DNA of 18,492 nt, taken from assembly GCA_009695405.1 (NCBI GenBank), contig SIAZ01000037.1:1-18492 (forward strand), written 5' to 3'. Numbering within the stretch: position 1 is the stretch's first letter; the number at the start of each line of letters is the position of its first letter. Shown here piece after piece: positions 1 through 8,022 of this stretch. The notes beneath the pieces are model-generated. The model did not search any database and was not told where the DNA came from. It worked only from the letters and a program-made list of their open reading frames with translations. Source of the DNA: Pedosphaera sp. Its GTDB lineage: Bacteria > Verrucomicrobiota > Verrucomicrobiia > Limisphaerales > UBA9464. A program made the position numbers and the translations under genes.

Positions 1-98
1 TTACCGCTCGATAACCAGTTGCGAACGACCTCGCATTTGAACGATTTATCGAACTTCCGGCGCGTTTTTGTAGGGGAGTCTTTGATGATGGATTCCAT
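1..98 (-). CDS. IS3-type transposase OrfA, N-terminal fragment cut by window edge
   Basis: Reading leftward from an ATG at 98-96, the frame stays open for 32 codons and leaves the window. The peptide starts MESIIKDSPTKTRRKFDKSF and continues with KCEVVRNWLSSG. The R-R-K-F-x-x-x-F-K-x-E-x-V-x-x-W-L-x-S-G-K pattern is the hallmark N-terminus of OrfA proteins of IS3-family elements (HTH_Tnp_1 fold), which bind the terminal inverted repeats. An AGAGG stretch lies about 11 bases upstream of the ATG as a weak ribosome site. The element's left end should lie between about 99 and 250, but no terminal repeat can be fixed without the other end. The recognition comes from sequence pattern alone. The family is fairly sure; whether the copy is intact cannot be seen. 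Confidence 0.72.
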   Translation of the reverse strand, partial: MESIIKDSPTKTRRKFDKSFKCEVVRNWLSSG

Positions 99-298
99 GG
101 TACAGGATTCCTCTTACTCTCCGTCCGAGAAATCGAAGCAACCTCATATTCCCATTGAAGGGCATCAGGTAACGACCTTGGGCAGACCTACTAGGTTGCC
201 GCAACCGCAATAGGAGTTGGTGGTGAAGGCACTCGTCCGTCAGTCTAGGCCACCAAATCGACGGAGACTCGTTAACCTGTGCCATTCCCTTAAATCAA

Positions 299-487
299 TT
301 ACACTCCGGCTACCGGAAAATCACGCCCCTCCGCGACGACGCGGCGCATTTGCTCAAACCACCAGGCGGCGCGCTCACGTTCACAGGGGCGAACTTGCCG
401 ATTTCGCCTCAGGTTTAGCCGCACTGAAGCACGGGGTAAGTCCAAAGGTAAAAGTCCGCTCAACTCAGCTTCTGTCTCGTTTTTCAT
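299..487 (-). CDS. Small conserved-looking protein with WWFEQMRRVV core (62 aa)
   Basis: A 62-codon frame runs from ATG at 487 to TAA at 301-299. The protein is basic and has no signal peptide or membrane segment. A leucine-rich start (GLLPLDLPRASV) is followed by an arginine-rich stretch and then CERERAAWWFEQMRRVV near residues 35-52. Short proteins with an R-x-x-WWF-x-x-M-R-x-V-V core recur, to my memory, in Verrucomicrobia genomes without a known function. This is recollection rather than a search result. The segment is GC-rich compared with its AT-richer flanks, and the frame is better organised than the overlapping 141-codon frame on the other strand. It lies between the IS3-type transposase start and the divergent ATP-grasp gene. 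No strong ribosome site is visible. It could still be a chance frame. Confidence 0.45.
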   Translation of the reverse strand: MKNETEAELSGLLPLDLPRASVRLNLRRNRQVRPCERERAAWWFEQMRRVVAEGRDFPVAGV

Positions 488-506
488 GGTACCACTCTAT
501 CGATCA

Positions 507-542
507 CCCCAGACAAAGCCTGTCTGAGGGCCTAGCTTTTTT
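507..542 (+). terminator. Hairpin followed by six T: possible intrinsic terminator
   Basis: CCCCAGACA (507-515) pairs with TGTCTGAGGG (521-530) through nine base pairs with a single bulged A, leaving a five-base loop. After six more bases comes TTTTTT (537-542). The T-run follows the stem on the plus strand only. No plus-strand gene is recognised upstream, so it may shield the ATP-grasp gene from readthrough out of the insertion sequence. It may instead act as a structured leader for the small minus-strand gene starting at 487. The six-base gap before the T-run makes it a weak terminator. Confidence 0.35.
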
Positions 543-657
543 AGCGACTTGTATTTTTATATTAACCCGAACGGCGCGGAGTGTGAAGGGGCAGAGAATT
601 GAACACTGCTTTGCGGATTTTGACGCATCAGCCCGATACTAGTAGGGTCCGCCCCGG

Positions 658-1965
658 ATGACCGATCTTGAACGTGCCGGACATGTAGTAAAATCGTTAC
701 CGGAGGGCGGCCTTTTTGCCGGCATGACTTGGCGAACCGCAGCACACCCCTTTTCATTGGGGCCTAGGTTAGCTGCAGAAATCGAAAGTCTTGGTCGGGT
801 TTTTTACCAATTCTATAAAGCAGTAAACCAACTCTACCGGCGCAGTGTGGAGGGAGGTGCGCCGGCTTGGTTTGCGGGTCTCTTGGATCAAGGTAAACCG
901 GCGGAATTAGTCGCTTTGCAACGTGAATCCGCCTTTCGCAACGAATTACCCCGGGTCCTTCGCCCAGATATTCTACTAACTGAAGACGGCTTTATCGTTT
1001 CAGAACTTGATTCAATTCCCGGCGGCATTGGACTCACCCAATGGCTCAATCAAACCTATGCCGAACTGGGGGACAATGTCTTGGGGGGGGCCAATGGAAT
1101 GCAAGACGGTTTTGCCTCCATTTTTGGTGGGGCAAAAAGGGTTCATTTAGTGATCTCGGAAGAAGCTTCTTCCTACCGACCGGAAATGGCTTGGCTGGCT
1201 GGACGTCTTGGTGCCGAACGATTCAAGATTCAAGAAGGGGGCTTTGAATCCCCAGACAGAGGTGATGCCATCTACCGATTCTTTGAACTCTTCGACTTGG
1301 CTCACGTCCCAAGCTCAACCTCTCTTTTCCGATTAGCTTTAGAAAAACAAATCAGTCTGACCCCGCCTCCACGGCCCATTTTTGAAGAAAAACTGCTCTT
1401 TGCGCTGTTCTGGAATCGCCATCTTCGCGATCTCTGGCGCCAAGAGCTCGGCGACACTTTTTATCGGCGATTACAACAAATTCTGCCTCGTAGTTGGATT
1501 CTCGATCCAACCCCTTTGCCTCCCAACGCTGGCTATCCGGGTCTCGAACTCACTGACTGGACCCAACTCAAATCTCTTTCGCAACGGGAACGGAATTTCA
1601 TTCTAAAAATCTCCGGATTTAGCCCACAGGCTTGGGGCTCACGCGGCGTTTATCTCGGGTCTGATCTTAGCACTGTCGACTGGAGCAAAGCCGTCGATCG
1701 AGCCCTAGGCGCTTGGCCCGATTCCCCCTATATTCTTCAACAATTCCACAAACCACGACGCTTCGAATCTTCCTTCATCGAGGTCAACACTAGTACCGAG
1801 GTTCCCATGCCAGCCCGCGTCCGACTCTGCCCTTATTATTTTGCTGCGGGCAATTCCGATATCGCTCGGTCCAAGTTGGGCGGAATTCTAGCCACTTTGA
1901 ATCCAGTCGATAAAAAAATTATTCATGGCATGACCGACGCTATTCTAGTGCCCTGCACCGCCTAA
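658..1965 (+). CDS. ATP-grasp-like enzyme of unknown substrate (435 aa)
   Basis: This soluble protein has no signal peptide or membrane helix. The segment LRPDILLTEDGFIVSELDSI followed by PGG (residues 101-123) resembles the glutathionylspermidine-synthase/circularly permuted ATP-grasp group, where an R-P-D-x-L motif precedes an acidic metal-binding strand. Further on, FILKISGFSPQAWGSRGV (314-331) supplies a lysine (K317) and a Ser/Gly-rich loop suited to ATP phosphates, and YILQQF (358-363) looks like the adenine-contacting strand. ATP-grasp enzymes join a carboxylate to an amine, thiol or other nucleophile through an acyl phosphate. Which substrates this one uses cannot be told. It starts at ATG 658 with only weak purine bases upstream. 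The gene ends 13 bp before the lipoprotein gene, so the two are probably co-transcribed. An eight-G run at 1083-1090 sits inside the frame. Confidence 0.65.
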   Translation: MTDLERAGHVVKSLPEGGLFAGMTWRTAAHPFSLGPRLAAEIESLGRVFYQFYKAVNQLYRRSVEGGAPAWFAGLLDQGKPAELVALQRESAFRNELPRVLRPDILLTEDGFIVSELDSIPGGIGLTQWLNQTYAELGDNVLGGANGMQDGFASIFGGAKRVHLVISEEASSYRPEMAWLAGRLGAERFKIQEGGFESPDRGDAIYRFFELFDLAHVPSSTSLFRLALEKQISLTPPPRPIFEEKLLFALFWNRHLRDLWRQELGDTFYRRLQQILPRSWILDPTPLPPNAGYPGLELTDWTQLKSLSQRERNFILKISGFSPQAWGSRGVYLGSDLSTVDWSKAVDRALGAWPDSPYILQQFHKPRRFESSFIEVNTSTEVPMPARVRLCPYYFAAGNSDIARSKLGGILATLNPVDKKIIHGMTDAILVPCTA

Positions 1966-1978
1966 CCTCCTTCTTTAT

Positions 1979-2998
1979 TTGAACCCACTTTCAATCCATT
2001 CTTCTCCTCCGGTGATTTCAATTCCTAACCAATTTTTACTTCTCATTTTTGCCCTGTACGCCGGCTGCGGTTGTCGAATGCCAGCACCCAACAGAACTGT
2101 TCCCACTCGTAATTACAAATTAGTCTCGGAGGCTTCATGGACTTTGCAGCCTCCCGCAGGTCGCTTTGATGCTTCGGGTCTCGTCCGTCTCCCTAGTGGA
2201 CAACTTCTTACCGTCAACGACAAAGACCCTGGAGTCTTTGAAATCCGCTTTGGCACAAATCAGTCTAACGCCAATCTCCTTCCTTGGCCTCAGTTGAGCC
2301 CTGCTCATTTTAGTCCGCTCAACACTGGCCGCGATCTCCCTTGGGATCTAGAGGGGATCGCCATCGGCCCAGATAAGGCACTCTATCTTTGCGAAGAGCA
2401 TTCCCGTTGGATTTTGCGTCAACGTAAGACCAATGGCCCGCTCGAGCGATTGCCCATCGATTGGAGTTCTGAATCTCGTTGGTTTAGACCAACGGACCGC
2501 AACGCTTCTTGGGAGGGGATCGCTGTCGGGGGCGGGCGGCTGTGGGTTGCCAACGAACGCAGTATTGGCCGGATTTTTGAAATTGATCTCAAAACCCTGG
2601 CCATCATTGGGAGCTTTCGCGTTGCTCCACCGAGTAGCACGGCCGAGGATATTCATTACACTGATCTCTGCTGGTATGAAGGGCAACTCTGGGTCCTCTG
2701 CCGCGAAAATCGGCGGGTTCTTTGCGTCGATCCAGACACCCGCCAAGTCCTAAGCAGCTTCAGCTATTTTGAAGTCGAAATGGACCCGCGCTACGCCTAT
2801 CGCCATATCCTGCCCTATGGCTTTTTCGAAGGTCTAAGTGTCGATGCCGATTTCATCTGGTTGCTTATCGACAATAATGGCTATGGGCGAAAATCAGACT
2901 CTAAGGATACTCGCCCTCAGTTATTTCGCTGCCCGCGTCCTGACAAAATCAAAGGGAACAATCAATCTTTAAACCTTTTGGCGGCCCGACCGAAATAA
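1979..2998 (+). CDS. Predicted lipoprotein, phytase-esterase-like beta-propeller (339 aa)
   Basis: A hydrophobic stretch FLLLIFALYAGC (residues 19-30) ends in a lipobox-like YAGC, so Cys30 is the likely lipidated residue and the protein would sit on a membrane facing the periplasm or outside. The body contains repeated propeller-like strands with DLEGIAIG, WEGIAVG and FFEGLSVD motifs, each a W/F/L-E-G-[IL]-[AS]-V/I pattern. These are typical of the esterase-like-activity-of-phytase family (PF13449) and SdiA-regulated-type propellers. The biochemical activity of that family is poorly defined. The start is uncertain: the TTG at 1979 gives the full signal peptide and lies 13 bp after the preceding stop, while the only nearby ATG (codon 34) would delete the signal. 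No clear ribosome site is visible, so it may be translated by coupling from the upstream gene. It ends about 100 bp from the convergent M16 peptidase gene. Confidence 0.62.
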   Translation: MNPLSIHSSPPVISIPNQFLLLIFALYAGCGCRMPAPNRTVPTRNYKLVSEASWTLQPPAGRFDASGLVRLPSGQLLTVNDKDPGVFEIRFGTNQSNANLLPWPQLSPAHFSPLNTGRDLPWDLEGIAIGPDKALYLCEEHSRWILRQRKTNGPLERLPIDWSSESRWFRPTDRNASWEGIAVGGGRLWVANERSIGRIFEIDLKTLAIIGSFRVAPPSSTAEDIHYTDLCWYEGQLWVLCRENRRVLCVDPDTRQVLSSFSYFEVEMDPRYAYRHILPYGFFEGLSVDADFIWLLIDNNGYGRKSDSKDTRPQLFRCPRPDKIKGNNQSLNLLAARPK

Positions 2999-3102
2999 GC
3001 TTAATCTGAGGCAAAAGATCTAGCTTCAAGGGCCGATTAACGCGAGAAAATGAGCGTGTCGATCTCAATCTCTCCGTCGTTTTTGTTTGGTTCTACTCTG
3101 AC

Positions 3103-4857
3103 TTATTTTGCCCCAAGTTGACTGATCCGTTCGCGGATCTTTTTGACGATAAATTTTTGAAGCGGTTGCTTCTTAGGATCAGCGCTAGCCAGTGCTGTTT
3201 CCATTTGAGCTAGCTTTTGTTTCATTCCCTCCAAACCCGTGTCAGCTCGGAGGGCGGCCGCAATCTGCCGCGCTGCCGATTTTTGTTCTGGGGTAAGTCC
3301 GGACATATCCGGATCTTCGGTATCTGCAACTGCCCCTGCTTTGCGTGTGTAAACGGCGACAGCACGATTCTCTTTTTTAAAATAGTCCACTGCTACATTC
3401 CGAATATCAGCGGATGTGACAGCCTGGATTTGGGCCCCTCCGGTATTTACTTCCCGCCAGTCACCTAGCCCCTCATTAAAAATGAGTTGAAACAGAATTG
3501 GCATATTGGCACTCAATTTCCGATATTCGGCCGCAGCAAAATTATTTTTTACTTTCTGCAATTCTTCCGCAGGAACATCGCCCACTTTAATTCGTCCAAT
3601 TTCCTCTTCCAAAGCTTGTTCGACTTCAAGCGGTGTTTTGCCTTCTTTCACTTCTGCACCCACAGCAAAGGCTCCAGCCCACTTACGCGAATCCTGTTGA
3701 GCAAAAGCTTCAGTCGCCACCTGTTTACCCAACACCAATGCCTTGTACAAACGACCTGTTCGCCCCAATAATAATTGTTGGAGGACTTCCAAAGCGTAAC
3801 TGTCTCGATGCCCGAATCCAACCGTTCTCCAATGGATCTCAACCTGCGGATTTGTCTCCGCTTCAGCATAATATCTTTTCTCTCCCACTGAGGGGATTTC
3901 CAAGGTGGTGACCTCAGGTGCCGGTTGTTTTCCCCGCGGAATCCGACCGAAATAATCAGTAGCCAATTTTTTGGCGTCTGCGACCTGAAAATCTCCAACC
4001 AAAATTAAAGTAATATTCTGGGGTTGATAATAGAGTGCAAAAAATTCATCCGCCTGTTTTTTCGAGATTGCAGGGATATCGCTCGGCCAACCAATCACCG
4101 GCCAGTGATACGGATGAGCATCCCAAAACAGTGCGTTGAATTGCTCAGCAAATTTTCCTGTGGGTGTTGAATCTGTGCGCATCCGGCGCTCTTCAAAAAC
4201 CACATCGCGTTCGGAATAAAATTCTCTGAAAACTGGTCTTAACAATCGCTCGCTCTCCATCCACATCCACAATTCTAACTTATTCGCTGGGACACTAATA
4301 AAATAGGCGGTCATGTCTTCAGAAGTGAAGGCATTCATGCCCGAAGCACCCGCTGTCGTGTAAATGCGATCGAACTCATTCTTCACACTACTTTCCCGTT
4401 GGGCCTCAATCAGTTTTTTGAAGTTCACTTCCAACTCCTTTAACCGGGGTGTCTTGGCCTCCGGACTGGTGATCTCTGTAATAGCACCACGGCGCAGCGC
4501 CGTTCGCATTTTAGCTTCCTCGAGACGCATTTCATCCCGTACCCGTTCTTGTTCGAGGATGATTTCCATATCCTTCTTGGCATCCTTCGTCCCCAAGGTA
4601 GGCGTCCCTTTGAACATCATGTGCTCAAACAAGTGAGCGATACCAGTGATGCCCGGACGTTCATTGGCGGACCCGACATGCGCAACCCAACCGCCGGAGA
4701 TCCGAGGTTCACCCCGCCGTTCCACCATTAAGAGCTTAAACCCATTAGGTAAGGTCGTTTCAACCACCGGAATCTGCTGAGCCCAAAGCCGTGAAGTGGC
4801 CGTGACAAAGCACACGGCAGAAACGACCGATCGCAGGGATAAATGAATAAATGTCAC
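3103..4857 (-). CDS. Secreted M16 (insulinase-like) zinc peptidase (584 aa)
   Basis: An N-terminal signal peptide (residues 1 to about 27, ending in RLWAQ) precedes a complete M16 fold. The inverted zinc motif HLFEH lies at 75-79 (H75 and H79 bind zinc, E78 is the catalytic base). The third ligand is expected among the glutamates at 195-203 in KLELWMWMESER. The expected spacing is lengthened by a charged, probably helical insertion at about 95-160. The second half has the C-lobe features FGHRDSYALEVLQQLL and GRLYKAL, followed by a Lys/Gln-rich tail. M16 enzymes degrade peptides inside a clamshell chamber. Many bacteria encode paired active and inactive subunits, but no partner is seen here, so both lobes probably work within one chain or as a homodimer. 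Translation starts at GTG 4857 with AGGGG just upstream. The 207-bp gap to the ligase gene suggests its own promoter. Confidence 0.88.
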   Translation of the reverse strand: MTFIHLSLRSVVSAVCFVTATSRLWAQQIPVVETTLPNGFKLLMVERRGEPRISGGWVAHVGSANERPGITGIAHLFEHMMFKGTPTLGTKDAKKDMEIILEQERVRDEMRLEEAKMRTALRRGAITEITSPEAKTPRLKELEVNFKKLIEAQRESSVKNEFDRIYTTAGASGMNAFTSEDMTAYFISVPANKLELWMWMESERLLRPVFREFYSERDVVFEERRMRTDSTPTGKFAEQFNALFWDAHPYHWPVIGWPSDIPAISKKQADEFFALYYQPQNITLILVGDFQVADAKKLATDYFGRIPRGKQPAPEVTTLEIPSVGEKRYYAEAETNPQVEIHWRTVGFGHRDSYALEVLQQLLLGRTGRLYKALVLGKQVATEAFAQQDSRKWAGAFAVGAEVKEGKTPLEVEQALEEEIGRIKVGDVPAEELQKVKNNFAAAEYRKLSANMPILFQLIFNEGLGDWREVNTGGAQIQAVTSADIRNVAVDYFKKENRAVAVYTRKAGAVADTEDPDMSGLTPEQKSAARQIAAALRADTGLEGMKQKLAQMETALASADPKKQPLQKFIVKKIRERISQLGAK

Positions 4858-4978
4858 GCGCCCCTGAAGGAAGCAGCAGAGAGCAATGTAGGCAACGGCA
4901 GAGACAAAGTTTCCGCACTATTGCTCTCTTTCAGCCCCCGATTTTTTAGTGACCACTCGCAGCAAACCTAGCTCACTG

Positions 4979-4997
4979 AAAATCCTGCCTTTCAGGA
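4979..4997 (-). terminator. Weak hairpin after the ligase gene
   Basis: TCCTG (4983-4987) and CAGGA (4993-4997) form a five-base-pair stem with a five-base loop. On the minus strand it is followed by TTTT (4982-4979). It lies about 70 bp downstream of the glutamine-synthetase-like gene stop and upstream of the M16 peptidase start, where the operon would be expected to end. The stem and T-run are both short, so this is only a candidate. Confidence 0.25.
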
Positions 4998-5064
4998 GAG
5001 ACCATGTCCCTTATTGCTTTTGTTGATTTGAAAACGTCAACAACCCAACCTGCCAGTTGAGTTG

Positions 5065-6411
5065 TCAGATTTGCTCGAAATACCGGCGTTTCTCCCAATC
5101 AGTGACTGAAGTATTAAAGGCGTGCTGCTCCAACCGTGCGTGCTGCATGAGAAAATCGACGACACCGGAACCAAAAGCCTCGCGAGCGATCTTAGAACTT
5201 CCCAAAAGATCAGTCGCCGCCAAAAGACTCGAAGGCAACATAGGAAGTTTGGGATCGATATAGGCATTCCCAGTGTAGGCTTCCCCACAGTCCAACCGCT
5301 CATCCACCCCAGCCAGTCCGGCCGCAATCATTGCCGCAAAGGCAAGGTAGGGATTGGCGTCGGCCCCAGGCATACGATTCTCCGGACGAAATCCATTCCC
5401 CTGCCCGACGACACGGAATCCAGTGGTGCGATTATCTTGAGCCCAAGCCATACGAGCCGGGGCCCAACTGCCGGGTTGATACCGTTTATAGCTATTAATA
5501 GTGGGGCCGTACATCAGGCACAGCTCAGGAGAATAGGTCAGCAAGCCCCCTAAAAACTGACGAAACAAAAGAGACCCAGATTTTTTCTTAGGATCCCAGA
5601 ACTGGTTTTTACCACCCTTCCACAAACTCATATGGATATGACAAGAATTACCAGCTTCGGAAGGAGCAATCTTCGCCATAAAACTCACTGCCTTATGGTG
5701 TTGTTCAGCAATTTCCTTCACCGATTGTTTAAAAACCACATGGCGATCCGCCATTTCCAGCGCTTCGGCATAGGTGAAATTAATTTCGTGTTGACCTCGG
5801 CTCCATTCGCCTTTGCTGCTTTCCACCGGAACACCCGCTGCCGTTAACCCGTTTCGGATAGCCCTCATCAAGGGTTCTTCACGCGTCGGTTGCATCAAAT
5901 GATAATCGATCCGGTAATCACTCGCGGGTTTAAGTTGGGTGTAGCCGGTCTCAAATGCAGAATGATAGGTCTGATCAAAGAGATAAAATTCAAGTTCGCT
6001 CGCACACTGACAAACGAAGCCCCGTTCCTTCAATCGCTCCAGTTGTTTTCGTAGTACCGATCGCGGAGCTTCGGGCACCAAATCCCCGGATTCCCGACAG
6101 GTATCGCAGAGCACCAGTACCGATCCCGGTTGCCACGGTAACAAGCGTAAGGTGGCTAGGTCTGGTTTCATCAAGAAATCACCAAAACCTGTATCCCAAT
6201 TTGCCACAGCAAATCCATCCAACGGATCCATCTCAATATTGACGGTAAACAAATAGCTGCAGCCGTGCGTGCCGTGGGACAAGACCGAATCAATAAAATA
6301 GCCGGCATGGAAACGTTTCCCAACCAATCGTCCAAATGGATCGGGCGCCGCCACCAAAACCGTGTCGATCGTCCCATCTTTCACCAAAGTTTTGAGTTCA
6401 AGGAGAGTCAT
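5065..6411 (-). CDS. Glutamine synthetase family ligase, gamma-glutamyl amide/polyamine type (448 aa)
   Basis: The protein carries the glutamine synthetase catalytic fold: SELEFYLF (138-145) with metal-binding glutamates 139 and 141, GQHEINF (206-212) with E209, SCHIHMSLW (256-264), NSYKRYQPGSWAP (306-318) and RPENRMPGADANPYL (342-356). The N-terminal beta-grasp domain is short. The length and motifs fit the PuuA/GlnA3/GlnA4-like branch better than housekeeping GlnA. That branch uses ATP to join glutamate to an amine such as putrescine or ethanolamine. It is the last gene of a likely three-gene cytoplasmic unit, lying 32 bp after the aldehyde dehydrogenase, which argues for a catabolic role rather than ammonia assimilation. 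It starts at ATG 6411. No strong ribosome site is visible. The exact amine cannot be read from the sequence. Confidence 0.85.
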   Translation of the reverse strand: MTLLELKTLVKDGTIDTVLVAAPDPFGRLVGKRFHAGYFIDSVLSHGTHGCSYLFTVNIEMDPLDGFAVANWDTGFGDFLMKPDLATLRLLPWQPGSVLVLCDTCRESGDLVPEAPRSVLRKQLERLKERGFVCQCASELEFYLFDQTYHSAFETGYTQLKPASDYRIDYHLMQPTREEPLMRAIRNGLTAAGVPVESSKGEWSRGQHEINFTYAEALEMADRHVVFKQSVKEIAEQHHKAVSFMAKIAPSEAGNSCHIHMSLWKGGKNQFWDPKKKSGSLLFRQFLGGLLTYSPELCLMYGPTINSYKRYQPGSWAPARMAWAQDNRTTGFRVVGQGNGFRPENRMPGADANPYLAFAAMIAAGLAGVDERLDCGEAYTGNAYIDPKLPMLPSSLLAATDLLGSSKIAREAFGSGVVDFLMQHARLEQHAFNTSVTDWEKRRYFEQI

Positions 6412-6443
6412 CGTTTATGGATTTTTAAAATTAACGCCCAATG

Positions 6444-7883
6444 TCACTCGGCAACATACACATTCTTCAACTCGGAATACCCTTCCATCGCCGCCATCCC
6501 CAAATCACGACCAAATCCACTTTGCTTAAAACCGCCAAAGGGTGCCTCCACATGAACGCTACTATGGGTATTAACCGATAAGACTCCACTTTGAATAATC
6601 CGTGTCGTTCGCAAGGCTCTCGAAAGATCTCGAGTCCAAACCGAACCACTCAACCCATAAGGCGACGCATTGACATCGCTTAACATGGAGGCTTCATCGT
6701 CAAAGGGCACGACCGCAGCCACCGGTCCAAAGATTTCTTCCCGCCAACACCGATGCTCGGGTCGAACTTCGGTGAGTATAACCGGTTCCAAATAAAAACC
6801 CTTCGAATCTAACCGCCCTCCACCACACTGAATTCGACTTCCAGACCGGCGGGCGTCTTGGAGATATTCCTCAACACTGGACCGTTGTTCGGCCGATACC
6901 ATCGGACCCAGTTGAGTCGCCGGATCAAAGGGATCACCCACGATCAATCGGCGGGTGGCGGCGACAAATCGCGCGACAAAAGCCTCGTAAATGGGCCGTT
7001 CTACGTAGACCCGGCTCCGCGCACAACAATCTTGTCCGATGTTAGCAAAGACCGACAGGGGTGAGGTATCAGCCGCCTTTTCCCAATCGGCATCAGCAAA
7101 CACAATATTGGGAGATTTCCCCCCCAACTCCAGCGAGATACGGGTTAGGTTCTGAGAGGCCAAATTCATGATGCGGCGTCCTACCGAAGTCGATCCGGTA
7201 AAGGATACCTTGCGGATGAGTGGATGAGTTACTAGGGCATCGCCTAGAACCCCACCGGAGCCAGTTAGGACTTGAAGAACTCCCGCCGGCAGACCAGCCG
7301 CGTGGGCAAGTTCACCTAACTTTAGTGCGGTCAAAGGCGAAAGAGATGCGGGCTTGAGCAACACGGCGTTGCCCGCTGCCAAAGCGGGCGCCACTTTCCA
7401 ACAGGCTATGGCAAAGGGAAAGTTCCATGGCACAATCGCTGCCACCACCCCCAAGGGTTGGCGCAATGTGAAATCCAAGCCTCCGCGCGCCACCGGAATG
7501 GTCTGCCCATAAAAACGACTGATCCCCCCAGCATAGTACTCAAATATCCGCGCACCCAGGCCCACTTCGTCACGTGAATCTCCAATCGGTTTACCCACCT
7601 GAAGCGACTCAAGGCGCGCCAGTTCCTCGGTATTTTCCCGCAATACAGCAGCAATCCGGAATAATATTTCGGCACGCTTACCGGGGACCAAATCCCGCCA
7701 AACACCGTCTAAAGCGCGTTGAGCCGATTCCGCTGCTAAAGCCACCTGATCGACTCCTGCCGACTCCACCTCGGCAAAAGCCTCACCTGTGGACGGATTA
7801 ATAAGTGGGCGCGAGGGGCCTCCATTTCCTAAACAATAGGCTCCATCAAGAAACAACCGGTAGGGCATCGAATCAGTAGTCAT
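6444..7883 (-). CDS. NAD(P)-dependent aldehyde dehydrogenase (479 aa)
   Basis: This is a full-length aldehyde dehydrogenase. The cofactor-binding PWNFP motif lies at 152-156 with the oxyanion-hole asparagine N154. VSFTGSTSVG (226-235) is the nucleotide-binding turn, LELGGKSPNIV (251-261) carries the general base E252, and GQDCCARSR (283-291) carries the nucleophile C286. The family end motif FGGFKQSGFGRDLG is near 451-464. The enzyme oxidises an aldehyde to its acid in the cytoplasm. By analogy with PuuC, and from its place between an alcohol dehydrogenase and a glutamine-synthetase-like ligase, a gamma-glutamylamino aldehyde is the likely substrate; betaine-aldehyde-type substrates remain possible. 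ATG 7883 is the start. The 139-bp leader between it and the alcohol dehydrogenase is longer than expected for a tight operon and could hold a second promoter. Confidence 0.9.
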   Translation of the reverse strand: MTTDSMPYRLFLDGAYCLGNGGPSRPLINPSTGEAFAEVESAGVDQVALAAESAQRALDGVWRDLVPGKRAEILFRIAAVLRENTEELARLESLQVGKPIGDSRDEVGLGARIFEYYAGGISRFYGQTIPVARGGLDFTLRQPLGVVAAIVPWNFPFAIACWKVAPALAAGNAVLLKPASLSPLTALKLGELAHAAGLPAGVLQVLTGSGGVLGDALVTHPLIRKVSFTGSTSVGRRIMNLASQNLTRISLELGGKSPNIVFADADWEKAADTSPLSVFANIGQDCCARSRVYVERPIYEAFVARFVAATRRLIVGDPFDPATQLGPMVSAEQRSSVEEYLQDARRSGSRIQCGGGRLDSKGFYLEPVILTEVRPEHRCWREEIFGPVAAVVPFDDEASMLSDVNASPYGLSGSVWTRDLSRALRTTRIIQSGVLSVNTHSSVHVEAPFGGFKQSGFGRDLGMAAMEGYSELKNVYVAE

Positions 7884-8022
7884 CGTTATACAATTTCAAA
7901 CCATCTCAAACAGGCAACAAACAAGCTAAATGATCTGTACACAAGAAAAGACCAAGCCCAGCCAAAAGCGAGTTTTTCAAAATTAGTTTCAGCTAAAAGA
8001 AGTGTTGATCGCAACAGCGCCC

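Noticed and set aside
46..285. A 79-codon minus-strand open frame near the left edge
   Set aside because: It overlaps, in a different frame, the clear transposase start at 98-1. Its translation has no recognisable features, and the region is better explained as the IS end.
217..642. A 141-codon plus-strand open frame
   Set aside because: It runs antisense to the better-structured 62-residue frame, crosses the hairpin and T-run at 507-542, and has a low-complexity arginine-rich translation with no recognisable family.
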